A DNA stretch of 64,000 bases from positions 450,660 through 514,659 of the forward strand of contig JAOWCC010000577.1 in assembly GCA_030867875.1 (NCBI GenBank). Direction: 5' to 3'. The stretch is from Actinernus sp. WN-2022 (taxonomy: Eukaryota; Cnidaria; Anthozoa; Actiniaria; Actinernidae). Of this stretch, positions 1 through 10,117 are shown one piece after another; position 1 is the stretch's first letter; each line of letters begins with the position of its first letter. Under the pieces are notes generated by a model that searched no databases, was not told the origin of the DNA, and saw nothing but the letters and a program-made list of their open reading frames with translations. The translations under genes were made by a program, and so were the position numbers.

Positions 1-3000
1 ATAACGCTCCGGCTCGACAAACCTGAGGGTTCAGTATATGATATAGTTACCTTTTGGAGCTCGCAAACCGTTTTGACCAACAGTGCTGAGATCCGTGGGG
101 TAATAGTAGAAGCACATGCTCAGATCTACAACCACATCGAGAAGTGGATCAGTCGAGGATCGAACTGGGTTATAGATAGAGTCAACATTCTATGGTTAAA
201 CATCGCTCGATATCAACCACTCCGTGGAGGTTCATATTTGCGACTGCCTACAGAAATCGCGAATAAGAGAGCCGTGATCAATGTGAACAACGACGACGAC
301 CACTGCGCACTTTGGACGATAACAGCAGCGCTGCATCAAGTTGCGAAAAAAAACCAGAGAATATTAAAGTATCGAAAAGAAGATTGGCCGAAACACGAGG
401 GGGTGGACTCACCAACACCAATTTCGCAAATACCACTATTGGAGAAACAAAACGAAATCTCCATCAGCGTGTATGGTTGGGATCCAAAGGAAAAGTGCTT
501 GGTCGTACATCACATCTCGAAGGAGACTTTCTTAACACGCGTTAACCTCTTGCTTATAGAGCACCCAGATGGCGGGTTGCAACACTACTGTTGGATCAAG
601 GACTTCAACAAACTTCTATCCGATCAAACAAAGCATGGCCATAGGCAGCACTTCTGCGAACGGTGTCTACATGGATACACTACCAATGATCTACTTAAGA
701 AGCACACCCCAGAGTGTAACGGCGTCGATGACCGAGCCATTCGAATTGAAATGCCTACCAATGAGAACAACATAGTCTCCTTTCAGAATATCCACAAACA
801 GCTCAAAGTTCCCTACGTTATCTATGCCGACCTCGAAGCTTTAACCACTAAGATCGAAGGACCTGCCCAAGACCCCAAGAAAAGCAACACACAAAAGACA
901 GAAGAACATATTCCCTGTGGATTTTGCTACATAGTCGTACGTTCCGATGGTTATAGCGAGCCACCTGTACTATATAGAGGTCCAGATACTATCGAACGCT
1001 TTCTACGATGCATACAAGAAGAGGAGGCAAAGATCAAAGCCCAAGAGGCCAAGCCACTATGTATGTCACAGGAAAACCAGAGAGCTTATAATAGGTCAAC
1101 TATTTGTCATATCTGTCAGAAGCCCTTGGTTGGTAGCGATAGAGTACGTGATCATTGCCACATCACAGGCGAGTTTCGAGGTGCCGCACATAGAGTCTGT
1201 AACCTCAAATTGCGTATCTCACCTACCATTCCAGTTGTATTCCACAACTTGCGCGGATACGATTCTCACCTATTGATGCAATCCATCTCCAAGACAGCGG
1301 GCCATATCTCTTGTATTCCAAACAATATGGAGAAATATATTTCATTCTCACTTGGCAACCTCCGGTTCATTGATAGTGCACAATTTCTCTTAGGGTCACT
1401 TGACAAACTGGTTCGTAGTACTATAGAGGCATCAGCAGGCAAATGTAAGCGATGTAATAAGGTCGAGCTGGTTGTTATTAACAATGCTTGGGAGCTAGTG
1501 GGGACTTGCCCACAGTGTGGAGAAGGTAGCATAAAGCAACTAGACCCATCTCGTCTACCGATAACCGTTAAGCATACACCCACTAATGCATATCTTCTTG
1601 GTCGCAAAGGTGTCTACCCTTACGAGTACATGGACACTTGGGAAAAATTCATAGAGACTTCTCTTCCGCCAAAGAATTCGTTCTATAGTAAACTAAACCT
1701 AGAGGACGTATCCGACGAGGACTACGAACACGCCCTGGAAGTTTGGAAAACATTCAGTTGTGAGACGTTAGGAGACTACCACGACCTTTACCTCCAAACC
1801 GATGTACTTCTTCTAGCAGATGTGTTTGAGGGTTTTCGCACGACATGTATGCAAAACTATGGCTTAGACCCGGCTCACTACTATACTAGTCCTGGTCTAT
1901 CGTGGGATGCGCTGTTAAAGAAGACTGGCGTGGAGCTTGAACTATTAACTGACTATGACATTCATCTATTTGTTGAGAAAGGTCTACGTGGTGGGATATC
2001 TATGGTATCTCAACGTTATGCTAAAGCAAATAACCCAAACATACCCGATTTCGATCACAATAAGCTAAATAGCCATATAGTCTACATTGATGCTAATAAC
2101 CTATACGGTTGAGCTATGAGTCAATATCTACCAACTGGAGGATTCGAGTGGTGTATACCAACAGCAGAACAAATCACCCAGCACGCGAGCAATTCAGATA
2201 AGGGTTACATCCTCGAAGTCGATCTCGAATATCCTCGAGAACTTCACGACGCACACAACAGCTATCCGCTAGCTCCCGAGAGAATGCAAGTGGATAAAGC
2301 TTGGTTCTCAGAGTATCAGACTGATCTATTTGAGGAACTATACAAAGGCAATGGATCTTTGAAAGCAGAGAAGCTTGTGCCTAACCTATATAACAAAGAA
2401 CGATATGTGCTTCACTACCGCAACCTACAACTCTACTTATCTCTTTGTATGCGTTTGAAAAAGATCCACAGAGCACTACGATTCGACCAATCCCGATGGA
2501 TGGAGCCATAATTACGAATTAATACAGAATTACGAAAACAAGCGAATAGCACTTTCGAGCAAGACCTCTACAAATTAATGAATAATAGCGTATTTGGGAA
2601 AACAATGGAGAATCTACGAAAACGTGTAGATATCAAACTAGTGCGCTCTTCAGAAGGAATCAGACTACAGCGTCTCTTGAATAAACCTAGCTATGCTCGC
2701 TCCACAATCTTTGACAACGATCTAGCCGCTGTGCACAACTACAAAAATAAGCTACTACTAAACCGCCCAGTATATGTTGGAATGTCAATTCTAGATCTAT
2801 CAAAACATCTGATGTATGACTTCTACTATAACGAGCTCAATAATCAATATGGACAACGATGTAATCTACTATATACAGATACTGACAGTCTATTGCTATA
2901 CATCGAAACTGACTACATCTATGCAGACATTGCTATCAACAAACATCTCTATGATACAAGCAACTATAGCAAGGACCATCCATCGTATAACACAGACAAC

Positions 3001-3453
3001 AAGAAAGTACTTGGTAAAATGAAAGACGAATGTGAAGGTATTCCCATAGTTGAATATGTTGGGCTACGATCAAAGCTCTACTCGATATTGAAAGTAGGTG
3101 GTGGTGAGATTAGGAAGGCCAAAGGCACCAAGAAGGCAGTCGTGAAACATCGTATTCGTCATGAACAATACAAAGAGTGCTTACTAGATAATAAAGTATT
3201 CCGCCATGGAATGCATATGCTTCGAAGTGAAGGTCACAGGATGTATGGTATGCATATGAACAAAGTATCTCTATCACCATTCGATAGTAAGCGCTGGATT
3301 TCGGCAAACGGAATCGGTACACTAGCCTATGGGCACAAAAACACCGAGGAAAACTTTGATGACCTAATTGATGAGTTGCTATCTTATGAACATAAAGATA
3401 CGATTCCAGAGGAGTTAAACTTAGACGATTTTATTTGCGGGCTGCTAGCTTAG
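1..3453 (+). pseudogene. pPolB: Polinton protein-primed family B DNA polymerase, 5' end outside window, two in-frame stops
   Basis: Family B polymerase that would copy the element from a protein primer. The frame is open from base 1, so the true start lies to the left. Visible in order: exonuclease motif YADLEA (about 823), a Cys/His cluster around 1108-1215, the second exonuclease motif NLRGYDSHLL (about 1246), the third YLQTDVLLLAD (about 1789), polymerase motif DANNLYG (about 2089), NNSVFGKTMEN (2578) and the catalytic YTDTDS (about 2872). A TGA at 2110-2112 follows directly after DANNLYG, and a TAA lies at 2509-2511. The frame is the same on all sides, so these are nonsense changes, not introns. 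The 3' end overlaps the convergent integrase by 23 bp. The motif order is characteristic of Polinton polymerases; the copy cannot make a full enzyme. Confidence 0.93.
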
Positions 3454-4482
3454 ATTTGTTGGGTACGAATAGTATACCCTTTGGAGGTAATTCCGTATCT
3501 AGTGGTACTATCTGTAGCTCTTCACGCACAAAACCTCGCTTTGGTGCATCTTTTCCCAAATAGTACAGAACTGGTTGGTTCGAAGATATCACACTTCGAG
3601 AAATAACATATGTCTGTAAACTCCACACAGGATCAGTTGCTCGCTTGGCTCCACCTTTCAACTCCCCAGGCGCATAGAGATATCGAACTAGAACATCGAA
3701 CGGTATGCGCTTTTCTTCTAATCCAACAGTCCGCGAATATGTAGGAGTTTTTATGTTCACCTGCTGTGACACAACAGAATTCGAAGGGTTCTTTCCTGTC
3801 AGTCGAGTCACCTCATTATTCATGGCTTTTACGACCTCTGGAAGACGCAACACCCATTCTCTACTACGCGCATCCGACCCTTCTGAAGTAAGCACCATCT
3901 CCTGTACGTATTGATATCCAAACAATCTCTCAGCTAGCGTTCTATTTGCTCGCTCAACGAACCCTTGCGCCCTATGGTTACCAGCCTCACCTCGTTGGAC
4001 TTTCGTACCATGTAGTTCTAAGGTTTCAGACATACGCCCCATGAATTCTCTACCAGGATCGACTTGTAACGTTTTTGGCCATATTAGTGGACTACGCCGG
4101 TAGATTCTTTAAAGGCTGCAGACACTTCACCACTATCTTTCGAGGCTAAGGGCTCAGCTTCTTTATATCGAGAAGCCACATCGATTACCACTAAGGCATA
4201 TTTATAGAGCTTTCGCCCACGTCCAGGTCGATCGTGAGGTAGAAAGATCAAATCAGCCTGGTGAACCTCATTAGGTTTCGATACAGTCCAATGTGGTCGT
4301 GGGATATATCGCGGTGGTGTTAGGTATATCTGCCATAGTGCTTGTTTCTCTAACCAACTTGCAGCAACGTCTTCTGATACCTTTGCTGCTACTGATAGCT
4401 TACCAATCGCAGCGCGGCCTTTCCAGTAGCCAAGAGGACCATAGAAGATATTTGCAAGGCGAGCATCCATCATATATAGCAT
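3431..4482 (-). pseudogene. INT: Polinton retrovirus-type integrase, one frameshift
   Basis: DDE integrase that would insert the element into host DNA. The upstream part (4482 down to about 4105) has an N-terminal helical region and the first catalytic Asp in VHQADLIFLP, followed by the strand ALVVIDVASRYKEA. The frame then shifts within about 4100-4115. The second Asp (VDPGRE, about 4050-4066) and the Glu (GFVERANRTL, about 3960) are read in the other frame, which runs to 3431. The C-terminal part has the SH3/chromo-like region usual in these integrases (DPVWSLQTYVI, RGFVREELQIVP). The gene converges on the polymerase. All three catalytic positions survive, but split over two frames, so the copy is inactive. 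Confidence 0.9.
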
Positions 4483-4507
4483 AACGATGAGACCCTAATA
4501 CGAAGAC

Positions 4508-4561
4508 AAAAAAGAAGAACAAAGACTCGTCTAGCCCAACTAGTTCTTCTTCTTCTTTTTT
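4508..4561 (-). terminator. A/T-rich hairpin at the 3' end of the 4586-5191 gene
   Basis: Left arm AAAAAAGAAGAAC (4508-4520) and right arm GTTCTTC...CTTTTTT (4543-4561) are complementary apart from an extra TTCTTC in the right arm. It sits between the stop of the minus-strand gene at 4586 and the integrase start at 4482. A gene-end signal is inference; a longer perfect hairpin occupies the same kind of position at 25069-25123. Confidence 0.4.
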
Positions 4562-4585
4562 GCATTGATTTATTCTCAACCATCA

Positions 4586-5191
4586 TTAGTATATTGGTAT
4601 GACGCCTGGGTATCTACCACTCTCCATATGGAGCAGACTTTTGATTTGTCGGGGTTCTGGATTCCACTTGAGCATTGCCGGCTCTTTATCTTTGATATAG
4701 AAGTCTACCATGTGTTCGTGCCTTATTACCAAACTGATTTTGTCTGCCTTGGATATAGTTAAATCATGGAGAAGACGCCACTCAAAGTACGTATTGTTTA
4801 AGACTTCAGTCGGGAGAACCACATCTCTACGAAGGTTGAATAATCTACCCCCCCCCCCCTCAAGAGATTGCAATTCTAGATCTACTAAGAAGGCTCCACC
4901 ACCTTCTAAGCGTAACCCGGTTGTATCGGCCGACCATAGCGCTACCAACTCTACCTCATCTTCGAAACCTAACTCGGCTAGTAGCGAATCGGCACAATAT
5001 GAAATAGGAGAGTCTAGGACCAGTAGAGCGCGAGCATCGACGAAGTTTCCGGTTCCTTTAGCCTTTACCTTAACTGATACTGCCCATACGGGCCTTTCCT
5101 CGTGTTTTGTATGTATCCCGATGGGCATCTTAACTTGTGTGTTAATCGAAAGTTGCCTCTTGAAGTTCTCCTTGACTTGCACTTCTTCCAT
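4586..5191 (-). CDS. Polinton hypothetical protein, 201 aa, weakly retropepsin-like
   Basis: ATG at 5191 and an uninterrupted frame to 4586, between the integrase and a small membrane-protein cluster. Residues about 52-75 (ARALLVLDSPIS, then LLAELGF) look like the active-site strand of clan AA aspartic proteases (hydrophobic-hydrophobic-D-S/T-G), but the usual Gly after Asp-Ser is Pro here. The later region KADKISLVIRHEHMVDFY could be the second half of such a fold. A C10 homopolymer on the plus strand (4850-4859) codes for the Gly run GGGG and is a likely slippage site. No transmembrane segment or signal peptide is seen. Function unproven; it could equally be a lineage-specific virion protein. 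Confidence 0.55.
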   Translation of the reverse strand: MEEVQVKENFKRQLSINTQVKMPIGIHTKHEERPVWAVSVKVKAKGTGNFVDARALLVLDSPISYCADSLLAELGFEDEVELVALWSADTTGLRLEGGGAFLVDLELQSLEGGGGRLFNLRRDVVLPTEVLNNTYFEWRLLHDLTISKADKISLVIRHEHMVDFYIKDKEPAMLKWNPEPRQIKSLLHMESGRYPGVIPIY

Positions 5192-5333
5192 TTAAATAAA
5201 AAGTTGCCTCTGATACGTATATGTATATATAGCTTTAAATGGATATAGAAAAACCAACTTTTGCGCTATACCTAGTAAGTATTTACCTAGTAACCTCAAC
5301 GAACATAAAAAGACTCGTTTTTAAAAAGCATAG

Positions 5334-5771
5334 CTATAGCCAGCGGCTAACGGCATAGCCAGCGCCTAGCATTGCACCTCCAACATAGATCAACTCACCA
5401 GTCTTCTGCTCACTCGAAGGTCGATAGTAGTCAGATACCCGAGGTTCTTTCATTGCTTTGATTCGTTCCAGTTCCTGGCGTAGCTTATCGGATCGCACGA
5501 AAGCTTTGTTGGTGTCTTTTAGCGTATTGTAAGCAGCACGCTCCTTACCTTCCTGTTCTATAGCATTATCGTATAATCTTTGACGTTCCTTGTTGTAGAC
5601 CATCATGGCATTTTCTTTCTTCTCTATGGCCCTATCGTGTCTCTCTCGTTCTATAGCAAGTCTTTCATCTTTCCCAGAAAGAAACTTAGCAAGCACCCCA
5701 CCACCGGTGAATGCCGTCGCATTCAAAACAGCTCCGAAAATGGCCATTCCAATGCCCTCCAATGTTGCCAT
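5334..5771 (-). CDS. Polinton small membrane/coiled-coil protein, about 145 aa
   Basis: Start chosen at ATG 5771; a GTG lies one codon upstream. The N-terminus has a hydrophobic, Gly/Ala-rich segment (IGMAIFGAVLNATAFTGGG), then a long charged helix rich in E, R and K (about residues 35-110) suggestive of a coiled coil, and a second hydrophobic segment near the C-terminus (LIYVGGAMLGAGYAVSRWL). Its ATG shares one base with the stop of the upstream 73-aa gene (TGATG on the minus strand), which suggests coordinated expression. I do not recognise a family. A short hairpin, AAAAA-GACTCG-TTTTT (5307-5322), follows the stop. Confidence 0.65.
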   Translation of the reverse strand: MATLEGIGMAIFGAVLNATAFTGGGVLAKFLSGKDERLAIERERHDRAIEKKENAMMVYNKERQRLYDNAIEQEGKERAAYNTLKDTNKAFVRSDKLRQELERIKAMKEPRVSDYYRPSSEQKTGELIYVGGAMLGAGYAVSRWL

Positions 5772-5992
5772 CACAAATCAGGTGGTATGTACCCCTTGTC
5801 CTCGATATATTTCTTGGCAGCTATGCTACCAGCCACCACGGCCGTCCACTTCACGTAGTTCACTATAGAAGCAGAAGGATCGTTAAGCATAGGTTCCTTA
5901 ACGACCTTTCTTGCAATCCAACCAATGCCTGTAGCGAGCCCAGTAACTATAGCAGCGTCAGCTACTGCCTTCATCAAATTATTCTCTACCAT
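5771..5992 (-). CDS. Polinton small membrane protein, 73 aa
   Basis: ATG at 5992. Two hydrophobic stretches are visible: AIVTGLATGIGWIA (about residues 14-27) and VKWTAVVAGSIAAKKY (about 47-62), with a hydrophilic tail ending in PPDL. The stop overlaps the start of the next gene by one base. Tight packing with its neighbours and lack of stops support coding. Function unknown; small hydrophobic proteins are common among Polinton virion genes. Confidence 0.6.
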   Translation of the reverse strand: MVENNLMKAVADAAIVTGLATGIGWIARKVVKEPMLNDPSASIVNYVKWTAVVAGSIAAKKYIEDKGYIPPDL

Positions 5993-6041
5993 CCTCCTAT
6001 GACATATAACCTATGGTCCTAGTCTTCAAATGTTTATCGTT

Positions 6042-6656
6042 CTACTCCATATCCGGCAATGCTACCTTCGTAGTCCCTACTGGACTCGCGGGTTGTATCG
6101 TACTAATATTCTTAGGGGCGTCGTCTCTGTATATTCTGTATTGATAGTACGCCCCCACCAACGAAGCGCCTACGCCAATGGCTGCTAGAGTAGTATTGGT
6201 AGATATGGTTTTTGACCAGCTTCCCCCCACATCGGTTTCTTTAGATAATTCACCTTCACGTGTCAACTCTCTCTTCTGAGCCTCTCTAGCGCGTTTATTG
6301 CTTTCTGCTAATGCTTTTGCAGCTGCAACACGCTTTGGATCTTTTCCTTTTTTCTCAGGCACAGTCTTCGGGGGATTCGCAGTTATCTGATCGTTTCCTC
6401 CATCTTGCTTCGACATAGTAGGTATGTGTGAAGGTTCAATAGGTGTGATAGTAGAGGTACCAGGAAGGACTATGTGACCAGATACATGGAACAAGACGCT
6501 AGCTAGCGCTACAAAGCGACCTGCTTTAAGTGATAATAGGCCAGTCACAGCACTGATCTCATTGCGGACTAGGTGGTCTTTTTGTAGATCTTTGATCAGT
6601 GCTTCTTGAGAGTCTATGGGTACTAGGTAAGCAACTAATCGGGTAGCTAGACGCAT
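6042..6656 (-). CDS. Polinton hypothetical protein with Lys/Ala-rich helix and C-terminal membrane segment, about 204 aa
   Basis: Start taken at ATG 6656; a GTG lies one codon upstream. The first 80 residues carry a moderately hydrophobic stretch (AGRFVALASVLFHVSG). A second possible start is the Met at 6416, giving a shorter protein with a charged helix (KRVAAAKALAESNKRAREAQ) and a membrane-like segment (TTLAAIGVGASLVGAYYQY) near the C-terminus. It follows the 72-aa gene by 35 bp. Not recognised; context suggests a structural or membrane role. Confidence 0.55.
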   Translation of the reverse strand: MRLATRLVAYLVPIDSQEALIKDLQKDHLVRNEISAVTGLLSLKAGRFVALASVLFHVSGHIVLPGTSTITPIEPSHIPTMSKQDGGNDQITANPPKTVPEKKGKDPKRVAAAKALAESNKRAREAQKRELTREGELSKETDVGGSWSKTISTNTTLAAIGVGASLVGAYYQYRIYRDDAPKNISTIQPASPVGTTKVALPDME

Positions 6657-6691
6657 CACACCATCGACTAAGCTTCCTGTTATTTGCTGAG

Positions 6692-6910
6692 CTAGAACGG
6701 CCTGATATCTTCTATATAACTATCTACTTCTTTCTCAGGTAGTCTAGAAATGTCTCCTAGAGAGAATTTTTTCCCTAGATAATCCTTTGTTGTACCTGTT
6801 GCAGCCAAAATTGCAAGTGCTTCGCGGTTATCTGTTACGACGTCCTCTGTTTTAGGCGGTGGGCCTGTTACATCCTCACCCTCTAGTAGAAGTACTTTTT
6901 CATCACCCAT
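6692..6910 (-). CDS. Polinton acidic small protein, 72 aa
   Basis: ATG at 6910 lies inside the last codons of the packaging ATPase (8-bp overlap). The protein is acidic, has a PPP run near residue 17 and ends in VDSYIEDIRPF. It has no membrane segment or recognised motif. Overlap with the ATPase on the same strand supports it as a real gene, but it is short and the function is unknown. Confidence 0.55.
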   Translation of the reverse strand: MGDEKVLLLEGEDVTGPPPKTEDVVTDNREALAILAATGTTKDYLGKKFSLGDISRLPEKEVDSYIEDIRPF

Positions 6911-7526
6911 GATAATATGTTGTAGGTGCGGGTAGCTCTAACACTACCGCAAAAGGATGTCGTAAGCAAAAACATATGCGAGCGAACTTGTGAGACCGAA
7001 GCACTGCTCGTAACTCACTGTCTTCTTGCGAGCCTCCATAGTCCTCGAATAGCCTTTTTCCATCTATAGCCGATGCGGTAAGGAAGGCAACTACGACGGC
7101 TACGTTTTCGCGGAAAGGTTTGCATATGCTTGTTAATTGTTGGGAGAGCACCCAAACTGAAATACCGATATGTCGAGCAGAAAAGGCTAAATCCACGAGT
7201 ATGTTGGTTCGTTTCTTGACATCCTTTGAGGCGGCACAATCATCTAGAATCAATAGAGTATTGGTCCCAGCCCAAAAGGTTTCACAAATAAGTAATGCGG
7301 CATTGATAGAATCCTGTGGTGGTGATACAACATAGAAGTGTGGATCTCGATTGGCGAATCCACGATATGTTTTGTTGTGGGCGTACGTGGGGCACACTAA
7401 TACTATGTAGTCAAACTTACCACGAAATGGTCCACGAAGTTGCTCTATTAGAAATGCTGTTTTCCCACAGTTTGTTGGGCCTACTATGAGTGCGTTGAAT
7501 GGTATGTGTTCTACCAGTGCATCCAT
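6903..7526 (-). CDS. ATPase: Polinton FtsK/HerA-type genome-packaging ATPase
   Basis: P-loop motor that would pump DNA into capsids. Walker A is GPTNCGKT near residue 16 and Walker B is TLLILDDC near residue 90, followed by the sensor-like segment ISVWVLSQQ. The 207-residue length is normal for A32/Polinton ATPases. The frame is intact from ATG 7526. It starts two bases after the stop of the capsid gene and overlaps the 72-aa gene, so the capsid, ATPase and small genes probably form one minus-strand unit. One of the few core genes here without a visible break. Confidence 0.93.
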   Translation of the reverse strand: MDALVEHIPFNALIVGPTNCGKTAFLIEQLRGPFRGKFDYIVLVCPTYAHNKTYRGFANRDPHFYVVSPPQDSINAALLICETFWAGTNTLLILDDCAASKDVKKRTNILVDLAFSARHIGISVWVLSQQLTSICKPFRENVAVVVAFLTASAIDGKRLFEDYGGSQEDSELRAVLRSHKFARICFCLRHPFAVVLELPAPTTYYHG

Positions 7527-8556
7527 TGTTAATATGTAAAACTACTCAGAGATCCATTCAATATATTAATCTGAGCATCTGACAGAACGAAGATGTGCAT
7601 GTTAACAGTTCCACTGCCTCCACTTCTGTGAACTCGGATGTCGATGTCTTTTCCACCACCTATTTGAGCTAAGCCATCACCATGGACAACTGAATCCTTT
7701 GCTGTGCGACAATCAACCAATATGGCAAATTTGTTGTTGTAGAACTTGGCGGGCGTCATAGGTGTCATTTTCGGATCGACATCGACTGATGTACCAAACC
7801 ATCCCTTGGCAGCCTCCCAGAAATCTGGTGGTAGTATAAATCTGGAAAGAAGAAATTCGGAATGCCATTGACATCTACCTCCACCTTAGTTATGCCTGGA
7901 TTGGAGAATGCCTCGCTGTCCCGGGTACCTGCAGTGTATGGGGCCACAAATAGTAAAAGTAGTCCAGTGAAGGATCTCCGTGAGACTGTTAGGTTCTTAG
8001 CCACTAAAGTGTCTGATGCCTGATTAATAGGTACAGTAGTGGAGTGTAAAGCGTAGTCGAATAGAAAGGCAGTGCCTGTGGTATATGCGTGCTCTGCTTG
8101 TCTGGCGAGTTTTTCATCCTCGATGACCTCATACTCCAGCTGTATGTTGTTGAGCTTGTATGTGCCTATCTTGGTTGGATCTGATCCCACCACTATATCG
8201 ACAGCGGACGCTAGAACCAAATCGAACGAAATAATGTCACGGAGGGCGTGGGGATACAAAGCTCCATGTTGTGTTAGAATGTCAACATCTAATGGAATTC
8301 TATACTTTGAACCATATGCAGCCAGTATCGCAGTTTCTCCATCATTCAAAGCGGTTGCGCCGTTAGTCTTCGAGCGAAGCTTGTTCACTTTCTCTGATTG
8401 GATACCTTGTTGAATCCGAGCTTCTCTATCTGGAGTAGCAAGATAGAGATCGGAATATGTTTGTAGGAGATCTGGTCGGGCAAGGTCTTCTATTACCTCT
8501 GTTCCAAATCTACATCTGCGGTGGGAGACTAAACATCGTCCGACATTGGCTACTAC

Positions 8557-9856
8557 GAATGAATGAATGAATGAATCTTTATTTAAAACACGGAATCTCT
8601 TCAAGTTATACTTGGTTTCCAAGAGAACCGTTACAATAAGTTAATAGTATTTGGACTAATAATATAATTACAAAACTTATGTTAAATATATACATTAAAA
8701 ATATATTATAAACAGTCCATGAGTCCACAAATATCAATATTTTGGAGCTCCGTTCGAAATATGGTTAAACTGTTTGCCTCTTTTGTAAAACTGGGCAAAG
8801 AGTTCCAAATTTTGGCTCCACTGTAAGAAAAACTTCTTTTTAGTGCTTCTGTTCGAGGTCTTGGGATATGAAGGTTTGCATTTGAATGACGTAAGTTATA
8901 GCTACAGTGTTGGGATTCTTTTATAAAAAGATCAGAAAGATAGCTGGGCGCTAGGTTATTTACTGTCTTATACATCATAATAGCCCTTGTTTTTAGCCTT
9001 CTTTCTTTTAATGATTCCCAACACAATTCCTTACGAATGTCTGTTGACCTAATTGTGTAATCAGATTTAGTTATTATTCTTGCAGCACGATTTTGGAGAG
9101 TCTGTAACTTATTGGCAAGACCCAATCCAAGGTTATCCCAAACAATAGAGCAATATTCTAAGGGTGGAAGAATCAGTGCCATGTAGACTTTTATTAAAGC
9201 ATCTCTTGGTACAAAGGGCCTTACTCTCCTCAATATCCCAAGACCAGAGGATACCTTTTTAATAATATTATCAATGTGTGCGTGCCACCGAAGGTTTTCA
9301 TCTAAATATACACCGAGGTGTTTAGTTTCCTTCACTCTTCTTACAGAAATATTATTCAATGAGATTTCAATATCATAATCAAAATCCAATCTCTGTCTTG
9401 TACCTATAATCATAAATTCGGTTTTAAGAAGATTGAGTGAAAGTTTGTTAGCAATAAGCCATTTCTTTACAGATGTCAGTTCCATATTTATTTCGGTCTC
9501 CAGTTTACTCACGTCTGGAGCCGTAAAAGAGAGACTTGTATCATCGGCGTAAAGACGTGGCCTACAGTTGCTAACACAATTTGGTAGATCATTTATATAG
9601 AGTAAGAAGAGTAACGGACCCAGAATAGATCCTTGTGGCACGCCACATTTTATCAAACACTCAGAGGATAATGCACCATTTACTAAACACTTCTGACCTC
9701 TATTTGACTTGTAGGATGAAAACCATTTTAGAGTGGAGGGCTCTACCCCATAAAGGGATAACTTCTCAAGGAGAATGGAATGATCTACTGTGTCAAAAGC
9801 TTTTTTTAAATCTAAAAACACAACTCCATTTAATTGTCCTTTAAGTGTCATTTAAC
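8557..9856 (-). mobile_element. 5'-truncated CR1/L2-type LINE inserted in the capsid gene
   Basis: Non-LTR retrotransposon remnant of 1,300 bp flanked by the direct repeat ACTAC (8552-8556 and 9857-9861). On the minus strand it begins inside the reverse transcriptase and ends with a 3' UTR, an AATAAA signal and a short ATTC tandem tail, as in CR1/L2 families. The truncation point lies just before the FLDLKKAFDTVDH motif. Confidence 0.9.
8706..9847 (-). pseudogene. LINE reverse transcriptase, C-terminal two thirds
   Basis: Open frame of about 380 residues lacking the endonuclease and the N-terminal part of the reverse transcriptase. Motifs are FLDLKKAFDTVDH, CGVPQGSILGPLLFLLYIND, the catalytic YADDTS, and the C-terminal NLRHS and GAKIWNSLP segments typical of CR1/Jockey-type elements. 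No stop interrupts it, so the insertion may be fairly young compared with the host Polinton, but the truncated protein cannot drive retrotransposition. Confidence 0.9.
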
Positions 9857-10083
9857 ACTACGCGATTGGTGTTAAGCCCGCCAGACAATGCGATATCAGC
9901 TAATAGTGCAAAGCTACCTGGGACTAGGACGATGTTTTCTCCTAGTTTTGGAACCGCGACATAGAGCGTCTCTCCTGGGTTGGCAGATGATGGTGCGAAA
10001 GTTCGTCTATATAGGATGCGTCTAGCTTTGAGTCCAAGTGGCTCTCTATGCGTTTGTGCGGGAACTAACTTCGATGATATCAT

Positions 10084-10117
10084 ATTGAATATAGCAAGAT
10101 ATATAGTTAGGTTCAAT
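10084..10117. promoter_or_regulatory. Divergent promoter interval between capsid gene and acidic-protein gene
   Basis: Only 34 bp separate the capsid ATG (10083, minus) and the acidic-protein ATG (10118, plus). The interval is A/T-rich with a TATA-like stretch ATATATAG (10101-10108). A shared bidirectional promoter is inference from the layout. Confidence 0.4.

Larger units (their letters stand above)
7529..10083 (-). pseudogene. MCP: Polinton major capsid protein, split by a LINE and frameshifted
   Basis: Double-jelly-roll major capsid protein. The N-terminal piece runs from ATG 10083 to the target site at 9857-9861 (NPGETLYVAVPKLGENIVLV is typical). The middle piece resumes at 8556 (VANVGRCLVSHRRCRFG; IPLDVDILTQHGALYPHAL). 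A 1.3 kb minus-strand LINE lies between them; counting one copy of its 5-bp target duplication, the frame on both sides is the same. A second break, a frameshift at about 7833-7845, moves the C-terminal part (FWEAAKGWFG; AILVDCRTAKDSVVHGDG) into another frame, ending at 7529. The 79-residue frame at 7529-7768 is therefore the capsid C-terminus, not a separate gene. Family assignment rests on these motifs and on position next to the ATPase. Confidence 0.88.

Noticed and set aside
7529..7768. Separate 79-aa gene between the ATPase and capsid
   Set aside because: Its sequence continues the capsid C-terminus in a shifted frame; the capsid-like segment FWEAAKGWFG is found upstream in the same frame without a start codon.
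9980..10117. N-terminal extension of the acidic Polinton protein
   Set aside because: Overlaps the capsid N-terminus antisense; the ATG at 10118 lies just outside the capsid gene and is the more economical start.
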